This document shows, piece after piece, positions 7,523-18,939 of a stretch of DNA of 64,000 bases. Origin of the DNA: Streptomyces sp. NBC_01754 (GTDB taxonomy: Bacteria; Actinomycetota; Actinomycetes; Streptomycetales; Streptomycetaceae); assembly GCF_035918015.1 (NCBI RefSeq), contig NZ_CP109132.1, forward strand, positions 186,001 to 250,000. The letters run 5' to 3'. The position numbers and the translations under genes were made by a program. The notes beneath the pieces were generated by a model that worked only from the letters and a program-made list of their open reading frames with translations, was not told where the DNA came from and made no database searches. Position 1 is the first letter of the stretch; each line of letters begins with the position of its first letter.

Positions 7523-9417
7523 TCCGGATGAAGCTGCGGATCATCCGCAACTCCATGACCGGCGGCAAGGCCGCCTGGATGATCATCGGCGCGGTCCTGG
7601 GTGTCGTGTTCGCCGCGGCCACCGTAGCCCTGCCCTTCGCCGAGCTCGGCACACCGAGCCTGACCACCGACCTGCTCAGCACGACCTATCTGATCTGGAC
7701 GCTCGGCTGGGTGGTCGGCCCGCTGTGGGGCGGTTCGGCGGTCCTGCGGGTCGACCAGTTCGCGCTGCTGCCGCTGCCGCGCCACAAGCTCGCCCTCGGG
7801 CTCCTCGCCACCGCCTTCGTCGGCATCACCACCGTGGTGACCACCCTGGCGTTCCTCAGCCTCGTCGTCCACGGCGTCCGCACCGGCGTGGCACCGGCCC
7901 TGGTGGCGGTCCCCGCCACCGCCGCGCAGCTGGCGTTCGTGGTCCTGCTGTCGCGAGTCTCCTACGCCCTGTTCGGCGCGGTCGCCAGCTCCCGGTTCGG
8001 CGCCGCCGTCACCGGCGTGCTGTTCGCCGCGATGCTGGTGCTCACCCAGTCCGGCTGGATGCTCATCGTGGCGGTGACCGACTCCCGGGTGCTGGAGAGC
8101 GACTTCTCCACCTTCGTCTCGACCTCGGTCCGCGTCCTGCCCTCCGGCTGGGGCGTGGTCGCCGTCGACGCCGCCGGCCGCGGAGACTGGTGGCAGTCGC
8201 TCGGCGCCCTGGCCGGACTCCTCGTCCTGTGCGTGCTGCTGCTGCTCGGCTGGAGCCGTACGCTCGGACACGCCCGCCACGACCGTTCCGTCTTCCGCGG
8301 GAGCATCCGAAGCGCGACACCCGCACGCGGCCCCTACTCCGGTGTGACCGGAGCGGTGCTCCGAAAAGAACTGCGGACCTGGGTGCGCGACCCGCAACGC
8401 ATCACCATGGCGGTCACCCCCGTCGCCTGGGCCCTGGGCACCGTGCTGCTGCCGCTCACCTTCGGTACCAAGGCTCTGCTGCCCTGGGCCGGCCCTGTCC
8501 TTCCGGTGATGGCCGTCACCTCCGCCTACAACCTGTACAGCCAGGACGGCACAGGCCTGTGGCTCACCCTGGCAACAGGGAGCCAGCGCGCCGACATCCG
8601 CGGCCGGCAGTGGGCCTACCTGCTGCTGTTCGGCCCGCTCACCGTCGCCGTGTCGATCGCGTTCACCGCCTACAGCGGGTACTCCTGGGCCTGGCCCTGG
8701 ATCGTCGCCCTCGTCCCGGCCCTGCTCGGTGGCAGTGTCGGCCTGATGGCCCACACCTCGGTCACGGCCCTCGTGCCCGGCCCCGACGCCCACAAGCGCC
8801 CCGACAACCCACTGGAGCGGGCCGACACGACCGGGCCGTCCAACCTGCTGTTCTGGGTCGCCTTCCTCCCTGCTCTGCCGGCGGCCGCCACGGTCGCCCT
8901 CGGCACCGCCCTCGACAACTCCGTCCTGCGCTGGCTCGGCGCCCCGGTCGGCGTCGCCACCGGCGTCCTGCTCGCCTGGTGGCTGGGCGGGATCGCCGCC
9001 GACCGGCTCACCGCGAACGGCCCCGAACTGCTCTCCCTCATGCGGACCGGGCGCGCCGGTCCCGGGGCCGGCGCCGGCACCCGCGCCAAGCCGGTGCTGA
9101 CCAAGCGCGAGGAGAGGCTCGCAGGCCTGTCCTGGCTCTTCGGCTCCCTGGCGCTCTTCCCCCAGGGCCTGGTACCCCTGCTCTTCCTGATCACCGACAC
9201 CTCGGGGAAGTCCTGGTTCCTGGCCCTCTACATGCCCCACGCCTGGCCCTGGGTGGTCGTCGTGGTGATGATCTCGATCGGCACCGTGCTGTACACCCAG
9301 GCCATCCGGCTCTCCTCCGGCAAAACCAGCCAGAACCGGCGCGCCCGGTCGCCGGAAACCGGCGGAGAGGCCACGGAGCCGCCCGGCGCCGATCACAAGG
9401 AACTGGAATCCATCTGA
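7507..9417 (+). CDS. ABC transporter permease, large polytopic membrane protein
   Basis: A 636-residue, strongly hydrophobic protein with about a dozen or more predicted membrane segments. The first lies near residues 20-42, others cluster through residues 57-240 and 295-425, and the last group covers about 455-610. A soluble, charged stretch near residues 240-290 separates two membrane halves, suggesting a fused two-half permease. The C-terminal tail (from about 612) is polar, rich in Ser, Arg and Glu. The GTG start at 7507-7509 overlaps the ATPase stop; a purine-rich GAGAGAAGAG precedes it. An ATG at 7528 is a possible alternative start. It contains no ATPase motif, so it depends on the preceding gene. 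Probable role: the membrane channel of a polyketide exporter. The exact permease family is uncertain. Confidence 0.88.
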   Translation: MAGVLIRMKLRIIRNSMTGGKAAWMIIGAVLGVVFAAATVALPFAELGTPSLTTDLLSTTYLIWTLGWVVGPLWGGSAVLRVDQFALLPLPRHKLALGLLATAFVGITTVVTTLAFLSLVVHGVRTGVAPALVAVPATAAQLAFVVLLSRVSYALFGAVASSRFGAAVTGVLFAAMLVLTQSGWMLIVAVTDSRVLESDFSTFVSTSVRVLPSGWGVVAVDAAGRGDWWQSLGALAGLLVLCVLLLLGWSRTLGHARHDRSVFRGSIRSATPARGPYSGVTGAVLRKELRTWVRDPQRITMAVTPVAWALGTVLLPLTFGTKALLPWAGPVLPVMAVTSAYNLYSQDGTGLWLTLATGSQRADIRGRQWAYLLLFGPLTVAVSIAFTAYSGYSWAWPWIVALVPALLGGSVGLMAHTSVTALVPGPDAHKRPDNPLERADTTGPSNLLFWVAFLPALPAAATVALGTALDNSVLRWLGAPVGVATGVLLAWWLGGIAADRLTANGPELLSLMRTGRAGPGAGAGTRAKPVLTKREERLAGLSWLFGSLALFPQGLVPLLFLITDTSGKSWFLALYMPHAWPWVVVVVMISIGTVLYTQAIRLSSGKTSQNRRARSPETGGEATEPPGADHKELESI

Positions 9418-9471
9418 GCCGCCCCGGCCATTCAGCTATTCGCCGGAAAAATCGATTTACCGAGTCCGGTC

Positions 9472-9518
9472 AGGGGTGGGTTAGGGGTTGCCGATTCAAG
9501 GCCCTGACCTCCTAAAGT
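9472..9518 (+). promoter_or_regulatory. Putative PKS B promoter with 11-bp-spaced AGGGGT repeat
   Basis: AGGGGT at 9472-9477 and 9483-9488 form a direct repeat of exactly one helical turn (11 bp), the spacing typical of SARP-type or other direct-repeat activator sites. A TANNNT -10 candidate (TAAAGT, 9513-9518) follows after 24 nt. This predicts a start near 9525 and a leader of about 100 nt. No -35 consensus is evident, which fits activator-dependent transcription. Inferred. Confidence 0.5.
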
Positions 9519-9540
9519 AAAGCGTCGGTCTCTGTTCTCC

Positions 9541-9564
9541 GCGGCCCTTCAGTTTCCGGGCCGC
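9541..9564 (+). terminator. Hairpin between the permease and PKS B: weak terminator or leader stem-loop
   Basis: GCGGCCC (9541-9547) and GGGCCGC (9558-9564) are perfect 7-bp inverted repeats with a 10-nt loop. A short T run (TTTTT, about 9579-9583) follows 14 nt later rather than directly, so it is not a canonical intrinsic terminator. If PKS B starts near 9525 the stem would lie in its leader. It could end exporter transcripts or shape the PKS B leader; sequence does not decide. Confidence 0.35.
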
Positions 9565-9627
9565 TGTGGGCTGCTGGGTTTTTGCTGGCCATTCCTACCC
9601 GCCGCCCCGGAAGTAAGGTGGATTCGG

Positions 9628-12600
9628 GTGGAGAATGAAGAGAAGTACGTCGAGTATCTGAAGCGTGTGACGGCGGATCTCCGTCACGCGCGCCGCCGTC
9701 TACAGGCGGCGGAGGCCAGGGAAAGCGAACCGATCGCCATCATCGCGATGGGCTGCCGATTTCCCGGCGACGTAAGCTCTCCCTCCGATCTGTGGCGTCT
9801 GGTCAGCACCGGCGGCGACGGCATCACACCCTTCCCCGCCGACCGCGACTGGTCGACCCGCCTTCCGGCCGGCGTGGCGGCGAGGGGCGGCTTCGTCCGC
9901 GACGTCGCCGACTTCGACCCCGACCTGTTCGGCATCTCGCCGCGCGAAGCCGTCGCCATGGACCCACAGCAACGACTCCTGCTGGAGACCGCCTGGGAGA
10001 CCTTCGAGACGGCGGGGGTGGACCCCCACTCGTTGAAGGGCCGTGGCGTCGGAGTCTTCGCCGGGGCGGCCACCTCCGGCTACGGCGACGCGGGGCTGCC
10101 CGACATCGGCGAGGCCTTCCGCGGCACGGGCAACGCGACCAGCATCGTGTCGGGCCGCGTCTCCTACTCCTTCGGGCTCGAAGGTCCCGCGGTCACGGTC
10201 GACACCGCCTGCTCGTCCTCGCTGGTCGCCCTCCACCTGGCCGGCCACGCCCTCCGGGCCGGTGAATGCGAACTGGCGCTGGCCGGCGGCGTCACCGTCA
10301 TGGTCGGCCCCGGCATGTTCGTCGAGTTCGACCGCCAGGACGGCCTGGCGGCCGACGGCCGGTGCAAGCCGTTCGCGGAGGCTGCGGACGGGACAGGCTG
10401 GTCCGAGGGCGTCGGTCTGCTCCTGCTGGAGCGCCTGTCGGACGCCCGGCGCAACGGGCACCGGGTTCTCGCGGTGGTGCGCGGAAGCGCCATCAACCAG
10501 GACGGTGCGAGCAACGGCCTGACGGCACCGAACGGCCCGTCGCAACAGCGGGTGATCCGCCAGGCCTTGGCGAATGCCCGTCTGACGGCCGCGGATGTCG
10601 ACGCGGTCGAGGCCCACGGCACCGGCACGCGCCTCGGGGATCCGATCGAGGCGCAGGCACTGCTGGCGACCTACGGTCAGGACCGCGGCGAGGGCGGCGA
10701 GCCGCTCTGGCTGGGTTCGGTCAAGTCGAACATCGGTCATGCGCAGTCCGCGGCGGGTGTCGCGGGTGTGATCAAGATGGTCATGGCGATGCAGCACGGA
10801 GTGCTGCCCGCCACCCTGCATGTGGATGAGCCGTCGCCGCACGTGGACTGGTCCGAGGGTGCGGTGGAGCTGCTGACCGAGTCCCGGACCTGGCCGGAGG
10901 TGGACCGTCCGCGCAGGGCGGCGGTGTCCTCGTTCGGGATCAGCGGCACCAACGCCCACGTCATCCTGGAGCAGGCGCCGGAGCCTGAGCCGGTGACGCG
11001 GGGCGTGGTATCGCAGGAACCGGGATTGGTGCCGTGGATGGTGTCGGCGAAGTCCGAGGCCGGGCTGCGGGCGCAGGTGGAGCGGCTGCGGTCGTTCGTG
11101 GCGGAGCGTCCGGAGTTGGATGCGGTGGATGTGGGCTGGTCGCTGGCGACGACGCGGGCCGGGCTGGAGCACCGTGTGGTGCTGGCCGGGGACGCGACGC
11201 TCGCCTCTGGTGTCGCCACCGAGGGCCGGCTGGCGGTGTTGTTCACCGGTCAGGGTTCGCAGCGTCCCGGCATGGGTCTGGGGCTGTACGAGGCGTTCCC
11301 GGTGTTCGCCGAAGCCTTCGACGCGGTATGCGCACGCCTGGATCCGTCGCTCCGGCAGGTCTTGACCGACGGTGTCGGTCTGGACCGGACGATGTGGGCG
11401 CAGGCGGGTCTGTTCGCCCTCGAAGTCGCCCTGTTCCGGCTGGTCGAAGCGTGGGGTGTGGTCCCGGACGTGCTCCTGGGGCATTCCCTGGGTGAGATCG
11501 TCGCCGCGCATGTGTCCGGGATCCTGTCCCTGGATGACGCGTGCACCCTGGTGGCGGAGCGTGGCCGTCTGATGCAGGCGCTGCCCGCAGGTGGCGGGAT
11601 GCTCGCCGTCCAGGCCACCGAGACGGACGTCGCCGACTCCGGGCTGGATGTCGCGGCGGTGAACGGCCCGCAGTCCGTGGTGCTCTCCGGTGACATCGAG
11701 GCGATCGAGCGGTATGCGGCCGAGTGTGCGGAGCAGGGGCGGCGGGTCAACGTCCTGACGGTGTCCCACGCGTTCCACTCGGTGTTGATGGAGCCGATGC
11801 TGGACGAGTTCGCGACCGTCCTGGCCGGGCTGACATTCAATCCCGCACGCATCCCGGTCGTGTCGAACCTGACGGGTGTGGTGGCCGAGCCCGGGCTGAT
11901 GCAGGACCCGGACTACTGGCTGCGGCAGGTGCGGCAGGCGGTCCGTTTCGCCGACGGCATCGCGGCCACGGCCGAGCTGGGTGTGACGGCCTATCTGGAG
12001 TTGGGCCCGGACGGTGTGCTGTCCGGCATGGCCCAGGACACGGCCGGCGACGCCGTGTTCGCGCCGATCCTCCGCAAGGACCGCGACGACACCGACACCG
12101 CGCTCACCGCGATCAGCCGCCTGTGGTCCGCCGGAGTCGACGTCAACTGGCCGAAGATGTTCGCCGGCTGGGGCGGACGCGTGGTCGACCTGCCGACCTA
12201 TCCCTTCCAGCGCCAGAGGTTCTGGCCGGAGCTGCCGGCCGGAACAGTGACAGACGGCATGGCCGACTCGGCGTTCTGGGACGCGGTGGAGCGTGAGGAT
12301 CTGGAGGAACTGGCCGGTCTGGAGTCGGCGTTGCCGGCGTTGTCCGAGTGGCGGCGACGTCACCAGGAGCGCTCGACACTGGACTCCTGGCGCTACCAGA
12401 TCACCTGGAAGCCACTGACCGATCTCCCCCCGGCGTCCTTGTCCGGCACCTGGGTGATCGTCGGACCCGAGGACGCGGACATATCCACGGCACTGTCCAT
12501 AGCGGGCGCAACGGTGGTGAACGTGCCCGTCGATGAGGTTGCGCAGCTGCCTGATGTGGCGGGGGTGGTGCTGCTCGCATCCGGGTGGGCGGACACGCTG

Positions 12601-15600
12601 ACTGCGGTGCAGGCACTGGGTGAGGTCTCGGCACCGTTGTGGGTGCTCACACGCGGCGCGGTGTCGGTGGGCCGCTCCGATCACCTGGAGAACCCGGACC
12701 TCGCCGCGGTGTGGGGCCTGGGCCGGGTCGCGGCACTCGAGATCCCACAGCGCTGGGGCGGCCTGATCGACCTGCCGACAGCACTGGATACACGGGCAGC
12801 TGAGCGTCTCGCCGGCGTCTTGGCCGGTGGCGGCGAGGACCAGGCGGCGGTGCGCGGATCTGTGGTCTACGGCCGCCGCCTGGCACGTGCGGTGCCTGCG
12901 GCTGTGACTGGTGCCGGCTGGCAGCCCACGGGAACGGTGCTGGTCACCGGTGGTACCGGCGCCCTCGGCGCCCAGGTGGCCCGGTGGCTGGCCGGTCGCG
13001 GCGTGCCACACCTGGTACTGACCAGCCGCAGGGGCACAGCCCCGGACGGGTTGGTCGAGGAACTGACCGAGCTCGGCGCGCAAGTGACGGTGACCGCCTG
13101 CGACGTCACCGACCGGAACGCGCTGGCCGGCGTGATCGCCGGTGTCCCGGCCGAATGGCCGCTGGCCGGCATCGTGCACACGGCCGGGATCGTGGACACG
13201 GAGGGGCTGGAGCAGACCACCCCGGAGGCGTTCGCAGAGGTGCTGCGCGCCAAGGTCGACGGGACCGTGTATCTGGACGAGTTGACGCGGGATCTACCGC
13301 TCGACCTGTTCGTGGTGTTCTCCTCGATCGCCGCGACCTGGGGCAGCGGCAGTCAGAGCGCGTACGCGGCCGGCAACGCGTTCCTGGACGCATGGATCCA
13401 GCACCGCCACGATCGGGGGCTGGCGGGTACATCCGTGGCCTGGGGTCCCTGGGCCGGGGCCGGTATGGCGGTCCAGGGCGAGGCGGAGCAGGCCCTGCGC
13501 CGACGCGGGCTGTCATCGATAGACCCCGCCCTGGCGATTCAAGCTCTGGCGGCAGCGGTGGACGGCAACGAACCGTGTGTGACGGTCGCCGATGTGGACT
13601 GGTCGGTGTTCGCCCCGGCGTTCACCTCGGTACGCCCCAGTGCTCTGCTCGCGGACCTCCCGGAAGCGGCGGCTGCTCTGGAGAGGGACCCAGGCAGTGG
13701 CGTCGAGTCGGAACTGCGTCAGCAGCTCATGGGCGTCACGGCCACGGAGCGGCGCCAGATGGTGCTGGACCTGGTACGTGCACAGGCCGCGCAGGTACTG
13801 GGGCATGCGGGTGCCGAGGCGATCGAACCCGGCCGGGCCTTCCGGGACCTCGGCTTCGACTCGCTGATGGCGGTCGAGCTGCGCAACCTCCTGACCACGC
13901 ACACCGGGTCGCCCCTGCCGGCGACGCTGATCTTCGACTACCCGAGCCCGCTGGTCCTGAGCGATTACCTCCTGTCGGAACTGGTCGGGAACGTTCAGCG
14001 AGATTCCGCGCTGCCGGCTCACACCACAAGCACGGTCTCGGACGAGCCCATCGCGATCGTCGGCATGGCCTGCCGGTATCCCGGCGGGGTGACTTCCCCG
14101 GAGCAGCTGTGGGATCTGGTCGCCGACACAGCGGACGGTATGTCGACCTTCCCCACCGACCGAGGCTGGCCGGTGGAGGCACTGGACAGTGTGGCCGGAA
14201 TGGGCGGGTTCGTTGACGACGCGATCCGGTTCGACGCCGACCTGTTCGGTATCTCGCCGCGCGAAGCCATCGCCATGGACCCGCAGCAGCGACTGTTGCT
14301 GGAGGCGGCGTGGGAGACGTTCGAGTCGGCCGGGGTGGACCCGCGGTCGCTGAAGGGCCGCAGTGTCGGGGTGTTCGCCGGCGCGTCCTCGTCGGGTTAC
14401 GGCGTCAATGGTGTTGCCGGTGCCGAGGGGCATTTGCTGTCGGGCACGGCGAACAGTGTGATCTCCGGGCGTGTCTCCTACGCCTTCGGGCTCGAAGGCC
14501 CCGCAGTCACCGTGGACACAGCTTGCTCGTCGTCACTCGTCGCGCTGCATCTGGCGGCGCAGGCGCTGCGGTCGGGTGAGTGCAGCCTGGCGCTGGCCGG
14601 TGGTGTGACGGTGATGGTCAGCCCTGGGGCGTTCGCCGAGTTCGACCGCCAGGACGGCCTGGCGGCGGATGGCCGCTGCAAGTCGTTCGCCGCAGCGGCG
14701 GACGGGACCGGCTGGGCCGAAGGCGTCGGCCTGCTGCTGGTGGAGCGGCTCTCGGACGCACAGCGCAACGGACACCACATCCTGGGCGTGGTCCGCGGAA
14801 GTGCGGTCAACCAGGACGGTGCGTCCAACGGCCTGACAGCGCCGAACGGCCCCTCCCAGCAGCGCGTCATCCGCCAGGCACTCATCAACGCCCACCTGAC
14901 GACCGCGGACGTGGACACCGTCGAGGCGCACGGCACCGGCACCCGCCTGGGTGACCCGATCGAGGCACAGGCGCTGCTGGCCACCTACGGCCAGGACCGT
15001 GGCGAGGGCAGCGAGCCGCTGTGGCTGGGCTCGATCAAGTCGAACATCGGACACACGCAGGCAGCCGCCGGTATCGCCGGTGTGATCAAGATGGTCATGG
15101 CGATGCGACACGGCCTGCTGCCCGCAACCCTGCACGTGGACGAACCGACACCACAGGTGGACTGGTCCACCGGTGCGGTCGAACTGCTGACCGAGGCCCG
15201 AACCTGGCCGAAGATGGACCGTCCGCGCCGTGCGGCGGTGTCCGCATTCGGGATCAGCGGGACCAACGCGCACGTGATCCTGGAGCAGGCGCCGGAGGCC
15301 GAGCCGGAGTCGGTTTCTGAGGGTGTGCCGTCCCAGGGTTCGGATGTGACTGCGTGGGTGGTGTCGGCGAAGTCTGCTGCTGGGCTGAAGGCGCAGATCG
15401 AGCGGTTGCGGTCGTTCGTGGCTGACGCCCCCGGGCTGGATGTGGCGGATGTGGCGTGGTCGCTGGCGACGACGCGTGCTGGTCTTGAGCATCGTGCGGT
15501 GGTGGTGGGCGGGGGCCGGGAGGAGTTGCTGGCCGGTCTGTCGGTGGCTGCGCCGGGTGTTGCGGGTTCCGGTGGTGTGGTGTTCGTGTTCCCGGGTCAG

Positions 15601-18600
15601 GGTTCGCAGTGGGTCGAGATGGCCCGGGGGCTGTGGGAGTCCTCGCCGGTGTTCCGGGAGCGGCTGGCCGAGTGCGAGGCCGCACTCTCCGGGTATGTGG
15701 ACTGGTCGTTGACGGATGTGCTGCTGAACGACGGGGATCTCGCCCGGGTGGATGTGGTGCAGCCGGTGCTGTGGGCGGTGATGGTGGCCCTGGCCGAGGT
15801 GTGGCGGTCGGCCGGCGTCGTACCGTCGGTGGTGGTGGGCCATTCGCAGGGTGAGATCGCGGCTGCGTGTGTGGCGGGCCGGTTGTCGCTTCAGGACGCG
15901 GCGCGGGTGGTGGCGTTGCGGTCGAAGGCTCTGGTGGCTGTGGCCGGTGGTGGTGGCATGGTGTCGGTGGCCGCCGGCCGGGACACGGTCGGGGACCTGC
16001 TGGCCGGCTCGGCGGGACAGGTGTCGGTCGCGGCGGTGAACGGCCCGTCGTCCACCGTGGTCTCCGGCGACACCGACGCCCTCGACACACTGATCGCCGC
16101 ATGCGAACAGCGCGGGATACGTGCACGACGCGTCCCGGTGGACTACGCCTCACACTCACCGCAGATGGAACAACTACGCGAACAGATCCTCGCGGACCTG
16201 GCCCCGGTGTCCCCGGCCACCGGCACGATCCCGATGTTCTCCACCCTGACCGGCGCCCCCGTCGACGGCGGGCTCGACGCGCAGTACTGGTTCGACAACC
16301 TGCGCTCCACCGTGGAGTTCGAGGACACCATCCGGTCCCTGCTGGACCAGGGCATGCGCACCTTCATCGAGGTCAGCGCTCATCCGGTCCTCACGGTCGG
16401 TATCGAGGAGACCCTCGACACCACCGGCACCGAGGCCACCGTGCTCGGCACACTCCGCCGCGACGAGGGCGGCACCCACCAACTCCTGTCCGCCCTCGGC
16501 GAAGCATGGAGAGCCGGAGCCCCGGTGGACTGGTCCACAGTGCTCACCGGACACCGCACCCAACTCCCCACCTACGCCTTCCAACGTGAACGCTACTGGG
16601 TGGACGCACCGTCGCCGTCGGTTCGAGGTGTCGCTCAGGCGGCCGATCCGGTGGAGTCCCGGTTCTGGGATGCGGTCGAGCGTGAAGACCTCGACGAGCT
16701 GGCCGGCACTCTGCAACTGTCCGATGCGCCACAGGTGTTGGATTCGGTGGTGCCGGCGTTGGCGTCGTGGCGTCGTGAGCGGCGGCAGCGTTCTGTCATC
16801 GACACCTGGCGTTACCAGGTGGTGTGGAAGCCGCTGGAGAGTGTGCCGTCTGCGTCGCTGTCGGGTACGTGGCTGGTCGCGGGAGACGCGGATGAGGATG
16901 TGGTCGCGGCATTGACCGGTGCGGGTGCCGAGGTGGTGGGCCTGCCGGTGGATGCGGCGTCGGATCGTGCTGGTCTGGCGGAACAGGTTGCTGCCACGCC
17001 CGACGTGCGCGGTGTGGTGCTGGTCGCAGGGACGGCACACGGGGTGGTCTGCGGCTCGGCGGTGTCCGACAGCCTCGCGGCTCTGGTGGTGCTGCTGCAG
17101 GCGTCGGGTGATGCCGGAGTCGGTGCGCCGTTGTGGGTGATGACCCGGGGCGCGGTCTCGGTGGGCCAGTCGGATCGTCCGGGTGATCCGGTGCAGGCGG
17201 CGGTGTGGGGTCTGGGCCGTGTCGCGGCGCTGGAGTATCCGCAGCGCTGGGGCGGCATGATCGATCTCCCCGCCGTGCTGGACAGCCGTGCGGCCGGCCG
17301 GCTGACCGGGGTCCTGGCCGCCGGCGGCGAGGACCAGGTAGCGGTGCGCGGGTCCGGTGTCTTCGGTCGCCGGATGGTCCGGGCACTGACAGTCGCTTCG
17401 GCGGCAGAGCCGTGGCGGCCCTCGGGCACGGTGCTGGTCACGGGTGGCACGGGTGCATTGGGCGCGGAGGTGGCACGTTGGCTGGCAGGTCGCGGCGTGT
17501 CGCACCTGGTGCTGACCAGCCGTAGTGGTGTGGCGCCGGACGGCCTGGTCGAGGAACTGACCGAACTCGGCGCACACGTGACGGTGACCGCCTGCGATGT
17601 CACCGACCGGACCGCGTTGGCCGACGTGATTGCGGGTGTGCCGGAGCAGTGGCCGCTCATGGGCATCGTCCATGCCGCCGGTGTCGGGGACGGGCAGTTG
17701 CTGGAGCAGGCCGACCGGGACACGACGGCCGCGGTGGTGGCTGCGAAGGTCGACGGGGCGGTGCACCTGGACGAGCTGACCGTGGACCTGCCGCTGGAAC
17801 TGTTCGTGGTGTTCTCCTCGGGCGCCGCAGCGTGGGGCAGCGCCGGTCAGGGCGCGTACGCGGCGGGCAACGCGTTCCTCGACGCCTGGGTGCAGCATCG
17901 TCGTGACCGCGGTCTGCCCGGCACGTCGGTGGCATGGGGACCGTGGGACGGCGCGGGAATGGCGGTCCGGGACGACACGCAGCAGATGCTGCGCCGACGC
18001 GGATTGTCACCGATGGACCCGGCGTTGGCCATGCGCACGCTGGCGACCGCGATCGATACCGGCGAATCAGGGCTGGTGGTCGCCGACGTGGAATGGCCCG
18101 TGTTCGCGGCGTCCTTCACCGCGGTCCGGCCGAGCCCACTGCTCGCCGAACTCCCGGAAGCTTCGTCCGTGGCGGAGCCCGGCGACGACGACGGCGACAC
18201 GGAGGAGGTGCCCAGGCTGCTCGCCGGGGTACCGGCCGCCGAGCAACGGCACGTCTTGCTGGACGTGGTGCGCACCCATGCGGCGGCGGTACTGGGGCAT
18301 TCCGGCGCGGACGCGGTGGAGCCGGGCCGGGCGTTCCGGGATCTGGGCTTCGACTCGCTGATGGCGGTCGAACTGCGCAATCGCTTGCAGACGGCAACCG
18401 GTCTGCGTCTGACGGCGACGCTGGTGTTCGACTATCCGACCTCGTCGGTGCTGGTGGATTTCCTCCTGGCCGAGCTGTCGGGGGAAGAGTTCGGGGAGCC
18501 GGCCGAGGCGGCGCCGGCAGTGGTCGGCACCGACGAGCCGATCGCCGTCGTCGGCATGGCATGCCGCTTCCCCAGCGGCGTCAACTCCCCGAAGATCTCT

Positions 18601-18939
18601 GGCAGATGGTCCGGGACGGCGTCGACGGCATCGGTGACTTCCCCGCCAACCGCGGCTGGGTGTTCGATGCTTCGGGCGGTGATTACACGCCGGTCGGTGG
18701 GTTCGTCCATGACGCCGACGAGTTCGACGCCGAGCTGTTCGGTATCTCGCCGCGTGAGGCGCTGGCGATGGATCCGCAGCAGCGGATGCTGCTGGAGTCG
18801 GCGTGGGAGACGTTCGAGTCGGCTGGTGTGGAGCCTCGGGCGTTGCGCGGGTCGCGGACCGGAGTGTTCGTGGGCGGCAGCACGTCCGGGTACGGATCGG
18901 GCTTGCAGGTGCCACAGGGCGCGGAAGGGCACTTGCTGA
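9628..18939 (+). CDS. PKS B, first open piece: docking, module B1, module B2, start of KS3
   Basis: An open frame of 3103 codons. Coding is genuine to about 18588; the last 115 codons or so are out of frame because one C is missing at about 18590 relative to the second copy (near 29010). Residues: docking 1-32; B1 KS about 35-451, AT 531-865, KR 921-1321, ACP 1371-1445; B2 KS 1471-1890, AT 1978-2321, KR 2388-2828, ACP 2868-2945; KS3 from 2970. All catalytic residues examined are present. It extends a chain received from an upstream protein, as the N-terminal docking helix indicates; which protein is not certain, since the end of PKS A is outside the window. Confidence 0.85.
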   Translation: MENEEKYVEYLKRVTADLRHARRRLQAAEARESEPIAIIAMGCRFPGDVSSPSDLWRLVSTGGDGITPFPADRDWSTRLPAGVAARGGFVRDVADFDPDLFGISPREAVAMDPQQRLLLETAWETFETAGVDPHSLKGRGVGVFAGAATSGYGDAGLPDIGEAFRGTGNATSIVSGRVSYSFGLEGPAVTVDTACSSSLVALHLAGHALRAGECELALAGGVTVMVGPGMFVEFDRQDGLAADGRCKPFAEAADGTGWSEGVGLLLLERLSDARRNGHRVLAVVRGSAINQDGASNGLTAPNGPSQQRVIRQALANARLTAADVDAVEAHGTGTRLGDPIEAQALLATYGQDRGEGGEPLWLGSVKSNIGHAQSAAGVAGVIKMVMAMQHGVLPATLHVDEPSPHVDWSEGAVELLTESRTWPEVDRPRRAAVSSFGISGTNAHVILEQAPEPEPVTRGVVSQEPGLVPWMVSAKSEAGLRAQVERLRSFVAERPELDAVDVGWSLATTRAGLEHRVVLAGDATLASGVATEGRLAVLFTGQGSQRPGMGLGLYEAFPVFAEAFDAVCARLDPSLRQVLTDGVGLDRTMWAQAGLFALEVALFRLVEAWGVVPDVLLGHSLGEIVAAHVSGILSLDDACTLVAERGRLMQALPAGGGMLAVQATETDVADSGLDVAAVNGPQSVVLSGDIEAIERYAAECAEQGRRVNVLTVSHAFHSVLMEPMLDEFATVLAGLTFNPARIPVVSNLTGVVAEPGLMQDPDYWLRQVRQAVRFADGIAATAELGVTAYLELGPDGVLSGMAQDTAGDAVFAPILRKDRDDTDTALTAISRLWSAGVDVNWPKMFAGWGGRVVDLPTYPFQRQRFWPELPAGTVTDGMADSAFWDAVEREDLEELAGLESALPALSEWRRRHQERSTLDSWRYQITWKPLTDLPPASLSGTWVIVGPEDADISTALSIAGATVVNVPVDEVAQLPDVAGVVLLASGWADTLTAVQALGEVSAPLWVLTRGAVSVGRSDHLENPDLAAVWGLGRVAALEIPQRWGGLIDLPTALDTRAAERLAGVLAGGGEDQAAVRGSVVYGRRLARAVPAAVTGAGWQPTGTVLVTGGTGALGAQVARWLAGRGVPHLVLTSRRGTAPDGLVEELTELGAQVTVTACDVTDRNALAGVIAGVPAEWPLAGIVHTAGIVDTEGLEQTTPEAFAEVLRAKVDGTVYLDELTRDLPLDLFVVFSSIAATWGSGSQSAYAAGNAFLDAWIQHRHDRGLAGTSVAWGPWAGAGMAVQGEAEQALRRRGLSSIDPALAIQALAAAVDGNEPCVTVADVDWSVFAPAFTSVRPSALLADLPEAAAALERDPGSGVESELRQQLMGVTATERRQMVLDLVRAQAAQVLGHAGAEAIEPGRAFRDLGFDSLMAVELRNLLTTHTGSPLPATLIFDYPSPLVLSDYLLSELVGNVQRDSALPAHTTSTVSDEPIAIVGMACRYPGGVTSPEQLWDLVADTADGMSTFPTDRGWPVEALDSVAGMGGFVDDAIRFDADLFGISPREAIAMDPQQRLLLEAAWETFESAGVDPRSLKGRSVGVFAGASSSGYGVNGVAGAEGHLLSGTANSVISGRVSYAFGLEGPAVTVDTACSSSLVALHLAAQALRSGECSLALAGGVTVMVSPGAFAEFDRQDGLAADGRCKSFAAAADGTGWAEGVGLLLVERLSDAQRNGHHILGVVRGSAVNQDGASNGLTAPNGPSQQRVIRQALINAHLTTADVDTVEAHGTGTRLGDPIEAQALLATYGQDRGEGSEPLWLGSIKSNIGHTQAAAGIAGVIKMVMAMRHGLLPATLHVDEPTPQVDWSTGAVELLTEARTWPKMDRPRRAAVSAFGISGTNAHVILEQAPEAEPESVSEGVPSQGSDVTAWVVSAKSAAGLKAQIERLRSFVADAPGLDVADVAWSLATTRAGLEHRAVVVGGGREELLAGLSVAAPGVAGSGGVVFVFPGQGSQWVEMARGLWESSPVFRERLAECEAALSGYVDWSLTDVLLNDGDLARVDVVQPVLWAVMVALAEVWRSAGVVPSVVVGHSQGEIAAACVAGRLSLQDAARVVALRSKALVAVAGGGGMVSVAAGRDTVGDLLAGSAGQVSVAAVNGPSSTVVSGDTDALDTLIAACEQRGIRARRVPVDYASHSPQMEQLREQILADLAPVSPATGTIPMFSTLTGAPVDGGLDAQYWFDNLRSTVEFEDTIRSLLDQGMRTFIEVSAHPVLTVGIEETLDTTGTEATVLGTLRRDEGGTHQLLSALGEAWRAGAPVDWSTVLTGHRTQLPTYAFQRERYWVDAPSPSVRGVAQAADPVESRFWDAVEREDLDELAGTLQLSDAPQVLDSVVPALASWRRERRQRSVIDTWRYQVVWKPLESVPSASLSGTWLVAGDADEDVVAALTGAGAEVVGLPVDAASDRAGLAEQVAATPDVRGVVLVAGTAHGVVCGSAVSDSLAALVVLLQASGDAGVGAPLWVMTRGAVSVGQSDRPGDPVQAAVWGLGRVAALEYPQRWGGMIDLPAVLDSRAAGRLTGVLAAGGEDQVAVRGSGVFGRRMVRALTVASAAEPWRPSGTVLVTGGTGALGAEVARWLAGRGVSHLVLTSRSGVAPDGLVEELTELGAHVTVTACDVTDRTALADVIAGVPEQWPLMGIVHAAGVGDGQLLEQADRDTTAAVVAAKVDGAVHLDELTVDLPLELFVVFSSGAAAWGSAGQGAYAAGNAFLDAWVQHRRDRGLPGTSVAWGPWDGAGMAVRDDTQQMLRRRGLSPMDPALAMRTLATAIDTGESGLVVADVEWPVFAASFTAVRPSPLLAELPEASSVAEPGDDDGDTEEVPRLLAGVPAAEQRHVLLDVVRTHAAAVLGHSGADAVEPGRAFRDLGFDSLMAVELRNRLQTATGLRLTATLVFDYPTSSVLVDFLLAELSGEEFGEPAEAAPAVVGTDEPIAVVGMACRFPSGVNSPKISGRWSGTASTASVTSPPTAAGCSMLRAVITRRSVGSSMTPTSSTPSCSVSRRVRRWRWIRSSGCCWSRRGRRSSRLVWSLGRCAGRGPECSWAAARPGTDRACRCHRARKGTC
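9733..13960 (+). other. Module B1: KS-AT(malonyl)-KR(A-type)-ACP
   Basis: KS Cys codon 10210-10212; AT GHSLG 11479-11493 and HAFH 11767-11778 (malonyl). KR nucleotide motif TGGTGALG lies near 12945. The KR Trp (13339-13341), eight residues before the catalytic Tyr (13363-13365), and the lack of LDD indicate A-type (L-hydroxy) reduction; Gln at the position where A2 enzymes have His suggests A1. ACP Ser at 13861-13863. Predicted: one acetate unit with a secondary hydroxyl. Confidence 0.9.
14038..18460 (+). other. Module B2: KS-AT(methylmalonyl)-KR(A-type)-ACP
   Basis: KS Cys 14524-14526; AT GHSQG 15838-15852 and YASH 16144-16155 (methylmalonyl). KR Trp 17833-17835 and Tyr 17857-17859, no LDD: A-type. 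ACP Ser 18355-18357. Predicted: a propionate unit bearing a hydroxyl and a methyl branch. The stretch from 14476 onward is the first copy of the 10.4-kb repeat. Confidence 0.9.
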
